A DNA stretch of 64,000 bases from Pseudomonas shahriarae. Lineage in GTDB: Bacteria; Pseudomonadota; Gammaproteobacteria; Pseudomonadales; Pseudomonadaceae. Within the stretch, counting starts at the first letter, position 1. The number at the start of each line of letters is the position of its first letter. Location: assembly GCF_014268455.2 (NCBI RefSeq), contig NZ_CP077085.1, forward strand, positions 1,984,001 to 2,048,000, given 5' to 3'. Under the pieces are notes generated by a model. It worked only from the letters and a program-made list of their open reading frames with translations, did not search any database and was not told the origin of the DNA. This document shows, piece after piece, positions 61,040 to 64,000 of the stretch. The translations under genes were made by a program, and so were the position numbers.

Positions 61040-61189
61040 GGTGGGGACGGCCTTGTCGTTGAGGGATGAGTGTCAGTCTAGGCGGGATTGGCGCGGGGTG
61101 CCTTGATGTGTGTCAGATAGCGCCGCAGTGCGCTGGGAATCGCCATCGCGGGCAAGCCCTGATGCCGTTCAGTTAAGCGCAGATCCCCT

Positions 61190-61278
61190 GTGGGGGCGGG
61201 CTTGCTCGCGAAAGCGGTGGGTCAGTCAACATCAATGTTTGCTGGGCGGACGTCTTCGCGAGCAAGCCCGCTCTCACA
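61190..61278. repeat. REP doublet (REPIN)
   Basis: GTGGGGGCGGGCTTGCTCGCGAAAG / CTTCGCGAGCAAGCCCGCTCTCACA, the TTCGCGAGCAAG subfamily. A single CATCGCGGGCAAGCCC half lies just before at 61144-61159. Confidence 0.88.
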
Positions 61279-61332
61279 TTTGATCTTCGCTGCTTTGAGA
61301 ACTGATCGGCATGAGGGCAAGCGCCGCCCCTT

Positions 61333-62622
61333 TCAGGGCAGGTCGCGACTTGCGTAGAACGCACTCAGCACCTTTACCAGGTGCGCCAAATCGTGGCTGC
61401 CGCACAACTCGCGGATCGAGTGCATGGCGAATGTCGGCAAGCCGATATCCACGGTGCGCACGCCCAGGTGGCTGGCGGTGATCGGGCCGATGGTCGAGCC
61501 ACAGCCCATGTCACTGCGCACCACGAAGCTCTGCACCGGCACTTCTTCAGCCATGCACAGGTGGCGGAAGAACCCGGCGGTTTCGCTGTTGGTGGCGTAG
61601 CGCTGGTTGCTGTTGACCTTGATTACCGGGCCGGCATTGAGTTTCGGGCCATGGTTGGCGTCATGCTTGTCGGCATAGTTGGGGTGGATGCCGTGGGCAT
61701 TGTCGGCAGACACCAACAGCGACTTCTGAATCGCCCGTACGAACTCATCACCTTCAGGCAGCAGGCGACGCAGGGTCTGTTCCAGCATCGGGCCGTCGGC
61801 ACCGCAGGCCGAGCAGGAGCCGACTTCTTCGTGGTCGGTACACACCAGTACGCAGGTTTCGTCGGTCTCGCTGGTGAGCAGGGCTTGCAGGCCGGCATAG
61901 CACGACAGCAGGTTGTCCAGGCGGGCACCGGCGATAAAGTCGCCATGCAGGCCAATCACCGCTGCGCCCTGGGTGTCGTAGAAGCTCAACTCGTAGTCGA
62001 GCACCACATCAGCGTTCAGCCCATGTTCGCGGGCCAGTTGGTCGGTGAGCACGGCGCGGAAATCCACGCGCTCGTCACCGGCAAACTGCGCGAGGATCGG
62101 CGGCAGCTCGGTCTGGGCATTGATCGCCCAGCCCTGGTTGGCTTCACGGTTCAGGTGGATGGCCAGGTTGGGGATGATGGCAATCGGCAGTTTGAAGTCG
62201 ATCAACTGGCTTTCGACCTTGCCGTCACGCCGGAACGTCACGCGGCCGGCGAGGGAAAGGTCGCGGTCGAACCACGGTGCCAGCAGCGCGCCGCCATAGA
62301 CTTCCACACCCAACTGCCAGAAGCCCTGGCGTTGCAGTTCAGGTTGCGGCTTGACCCGCAGGCACGGGCTGTCGGTATGGGCGCCGACCAGGCGGATGCC
62401 GTCGTGCAGGGGCGACTGGCGGCCCATCTTGAAGGCGATGATCGAGGAGTCGTTGCGGGTCACGTAGTAGCGACCGTTGGCCTCGGTGGTCCACGTTTCG
62501 CGCTCGTCGAGGCGCTGGAAACCGGCAGCTTCCAGGCGCTGGGCGAGGGCCGCAGTGGCATGAAAGGGAGTGGGAGAGGCCTTGAGGAAGTCGATCAGGC
62601 CTTGATTCAACGCTTCGCGCAT
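61333..62622 (-). CDS. apeB: M18 family aspartyl/leucyl aminopeptidase
   Basis: 429 aa, the full M18 length. Metal/catalytic motifs: [14 protein letters not shown] (about 80-93, first His/Asp), [18 protein letters not shown] (about 257-274, Glu pair), [11 protein letters not shown] (about 365-375), and the C-terminal [13 protein letters not shown] (His near 400). A cytosolic dodecameric zinc enzyme removing N-terminal residues. It sits between the small membrane protein and the RluA-family gene, as in P. aeruginosa. Confidence 0.95.
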   Translation of the reverse strand: MREALNQGLIDFLKASPTPFHATAALAQRLEAAGFQRLDERETWTTEANGRYYVTRNDSSIIAFKMGRQSPLHDGIRLVGAHTDSPCLRVKPQPELQRQGFWQLGVEVYGGALLAPWFDRDLSLAGRVTFRRDGKVESQLIDFKLPIAIIPNLAIHLNREANQGWAINAQTELPPILAQFAGDERVDFRAVLTDQLAREHGLNADVVLDYELSFYDTQGAAVIGLHGDFIAGARLDNLLSCYAGLQALLTSETDETCVLVCTDHEEVGSCSACGADGPMLEQTLRRLLPEGDEFVRAIQKSLLVSADNAHGIHPNYADKHDANHGPKLNAGPVIKVNSNQRYATNSETAGFFRHLCMAEEVPVQSFVVRSDMGCGSTIGPITASHLGVRTVDIGLPTFAMHSIRELCGSHDLAHLVKVLSAFYASRDLP

Positions 62623-62710
62623 AAGTAGCTCCAGACAGCAATGCGCGGAGTTTACCGTATTGGCTCAGGATTTGGCTTGAAGCTACTTTCTTAAGTGCAA
62701 CACAAGACCT

Positions 62711-62740
62711 CTGTGGGAGCAGGCACGCCAGCTCCCACAG
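62711..62740. repeat. Minimal REP palindrome
   Basis: CTGTGGGAGC ... GCTCCCACAG, a perfect 10-bp inverted repeat with only 10 nt between, carrying just the outer GTGGGAGC ends of the family. It is between the aminopeptidase and pseudouridine synthase genes. Confidence 0.75.
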
Positions 62741-62757
62741 AGGATTGGGTTACCACT

Positions 62758-63393
62758 TCAAAAAGGCGCAGGGCACTCGAAGCGCAGGCGCTCGCCGCTT
62801 TGCGGGTGGGTAAAGCTCAACATGCTCGCGTGCAGGCACAGGCGCGGCCAGGCGGCCAGGGCCTGTTCATGGGCATACAGGCCATCACCGAGCAGCGGGT
62901 GCCCGATGGACAGCATGTGTACCCGCAGTTGGTGCGAACGCCCGGTAATCGGCGTCAGCTCGACCCGGCACCAATCCCCGCAACGCTCCAGGACTTTCCA
63001 GAAGGTCAGCGCATGCTTGCCGAACTCATGGTCCACCACATGCCGCGGCTTGGTCGGCGGGTCATAGCGCAGCGGCAGGTCGATGCTGCCGCTGTCCAGT
63101 TCCGGCTGGCCCCAGCACAAGGCGGTGTAGGCCTTTTCTGTTTCGCGGTCGTGAAACTGGCGGGACAGTTCGCGGTGGGTGTCGGCATCCCTGGCCAGCA
63201 GGATGATTCCCGACGTTTCCCAGTCCAGGCGATGAACGATACGCGCCTCTGGGTAACCGTTTTCCTGCAGGCGGGTGATCAGGCAGTCCTTGTTGTCGTC
63301 GGCGCGGCCTGGCACCGACAGCAGCAGGGTAGGCTTGTTCACCACCAGGACAGCGTCATCCTGGTGAAGGATATGGATATTGGACAACGGCAT
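62758..63393 (-). CDS. RluA family pseudouridine synthase
   Basis: 211 aa. The catalytic motif HRLDWETSGIILLAR (about 60-74, catalytic Asp63) is the RluA-family form of HRLDxxTSG. The following GQPELDSGSIDLPLRYD and HQLRVHMLSIGHPLLGDGLY (about 160-179) are the standard core. There is no S4 domain, so it is like RluA or TruC and smaller than RluC/D. It modifies uridine in rRNA or tRNA; the exact site is not determinable. ATG 63393 is chosen because the six codons upstream are not conserved. Confidence 0.9.
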   Translation of the reverse strand: MPLSNIHILHQDDAVLVVNKPTLLLSVPGRADDNKDCLITRLQENGYPEARIVHRLDWETSGIILLARDADTHRELSRQFHDRETEKAYTALCWGQPELDSGSIDLPLRYDPPTKPRHVVDHEFGKHALTFWKVLERCGDWCRVELTPITGRSHQLRVHMLSIGHPLLGDGLYAHEQALAAWPRLCLHASMLSFTHPQSGERLRFECPAPF

Positions 63394-63489
63394 TAAACAG
63401 CCTCGTAACAAACGCCAACGGCGGCTCGGCCACCCGGTTCCCCAAAGGGGATCAAGGTGACGGAGCCGCCGTGGCGACCGCCTGTTCGA

Positions 63490-63744
63490 TCAACGATCAG
63501 GCAGGGTGATATTGAGTTCCAGAATCGAGCAGCTGCCGTCGTTTTCCAGGGCGACATGCACGTCATCGTTGCCGATATTGACGTACTTGCGGATCACCTC
63601 GACCAGTTCCTTCTGCAAGGCTGGCAGGTAGTCCGGCGTGCTGCGTTGGCCGCGTTCGTGCGCCACGATGATCTGTAGACGCTCTTTCGCTACCGATGCG
63701 GTGCTTGGCTTTTTGTTGGCGCGAAAGAAGTCGAGAAATTTCAT
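63490..63744 (-). CDS. minE: Cell division topological specificity factor MinE
   Basis: 84 aa. It starts [26 protein letters not shown] (in parts), with the membrane-targeting and anti-MinCD region (about 1-35). The dimeric C-terminal domain contains [16 protein letters not shown] and the end LELNITLPD. MinE drives MinCD oscillation that places the division site. It follows minD with a 3-bp gap, so the genes are coupled. A palindromic region without a clear T-run separates it from the pseudouridine synthase gene. Confidence 0.97.
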   Translation of the reverse strand: MKFLDFFRANKKPSTASVAKERLQIIVAHERGQRSTPDYLPALQKELVEVIRKYVNIGNDDVHVALENDGSCSILELNITLPDR

Positions 63745-63747
63745 TGT

Positions 63748-64000
63748 TTAGTTGCCTCCAAACAGGCGCTCGAAGAATCCCTTCTTCGCGACATCGAGGA
63801 AGCGGTGTTCCACGGTTTTTCCCAACAGGCGGTCAACGGCATCGCTGTACGCCTGGCCGGCGTCGCTCTGGTCGTCGAGGATGACCGGTACGCCCTGGTT
63901 GGATGCTTTCAGCACCGCCTGGGATTCCGGGATCACACCCAGCAGAGCCACGGCCAGGATTTCCTTGACGTCTTCAACGCCGAGCATTTCGCCCTTGCTG
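63748..64000 (-). CDS. minD: Septum site-determining protein MinD, C-terminal part (runs off the window)
   Basis: The last 84 codons of the frame lie in the window. The sequence GEMLGVEDVKEILAVALLGV, then IPESQAVLKASNQGVPVILD, and the C-terminal amphipathic helix KKGFFERLFGGN are diagnostic of MinD. The Walker motifs lie beyond 64000. A ParA-type ATPase that recruits MinC to the membrane. Directly upstream of minE. Confidence 0.95.
   Translation of the reverse strand, partial: SKGEMLGVEDVKEILAVALLGVIPESQAVLKASNQGVPVILDDQSDAGQAYSDAVDRLLGKTVEHRFLDVAKKGFFERLFGGN

Overview
This 64 kb window looks like chromosomal core DNA of a fluorescent pseudomonad (Pseudomonas fluorescens group). Evidence: high GC throughout, many GTGGGAGC[G/T]GGCTTGC-type REP doublets between genes, and gene orders that match P. 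aeruginosa blocks as I remember them. The left part resembles gpsA-DUF4389-sixA-acyl-CoA ligase-thioesterase-hydrolases (PA1614-PA1623 region). The right end resembles CBS/GGDEF-prc-qor-HAD-ABC transporter-M18 aminopeptidase-rluA-like-minE-minD (PA3258 down to PA3244). No prophage, insertion sequence, CRISPR array or secretion island was seen.

Layout. 1-5.1 kb: gpsA 3' end, sixA, acyl-CoA synthetase, hotdog thioesterase and two coupled alpha/beta hydrolases. 5.1-15.7 kb: an 18-codon leader ORF coupled to a DUF4892 gene, an AI-2E-type permease, pyrF, two oxidoreductases, a MocR regulator, a chemoreceptor, a hydrolase and a membrane-anchored coiled-coil protein. 16.0-16.5 kb: a tRNA operon, (Glu-Gly)x2. 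16.6-34.3 kb: dipeptidase, alanyl-tRNA editing protein, LysR regulator, fadE-like dehydrogenase, transglutaminase-like protein, GST, a two-gene ABC exporter, a TetR/MFS pair, a TehA-like channel, an LplT-PlsC fusion, sugE behind a guanidine-II (mini-ykkC) riboswitch, a BASS transporter and rdgC. 34.4-35.1 kb: a duplicated tRNA Val-Asp unit. 35.1-35.7 kb: a decayed kdp locus in which scraps of kdpA, kdpD and kdpE are fused. 36.3-40.9 kb: BCCT transporter, CocE-type hydrolase and LysR. 41-44 kb: catalase-family protein and di-heme cytochrome. 44.2-51 kb: FKBP lipoprotein, YkvA, a three-gene XRE/Sel1 operon, an EAL-CBS-GGDEF protein and prc. 51-58.6 kb: quinone oxidoreductase, then an operon-like run of HAD phosphatase, ABC importer and alkaline-phosphatase-family enzyme facing a GntR/UTRA regulator. 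58.6-64 kb: MscS-family channel, a 58-aa membrane protein, M18 aminopeptidase, RluA-family enzyme, minE and minD (partial).

The most informative signals beyond ordinary genes are: the guanidine-II riboswitch before sugE; the kdp scar; a pair of CTAG-centred HutC-type palindromes flanking the regulator/transporter intergenic region at 57.6-57.9 kb; two perfect DnaA boxes in inverted orientation at 45.3 kb; nested inverted repeats before the XRE gene; a REP element that has become the C-terminus of a LysR protein; and the segmental tRNA duplications. All functional statements are from reading motifs and remembered family knowledge. No database search was run.
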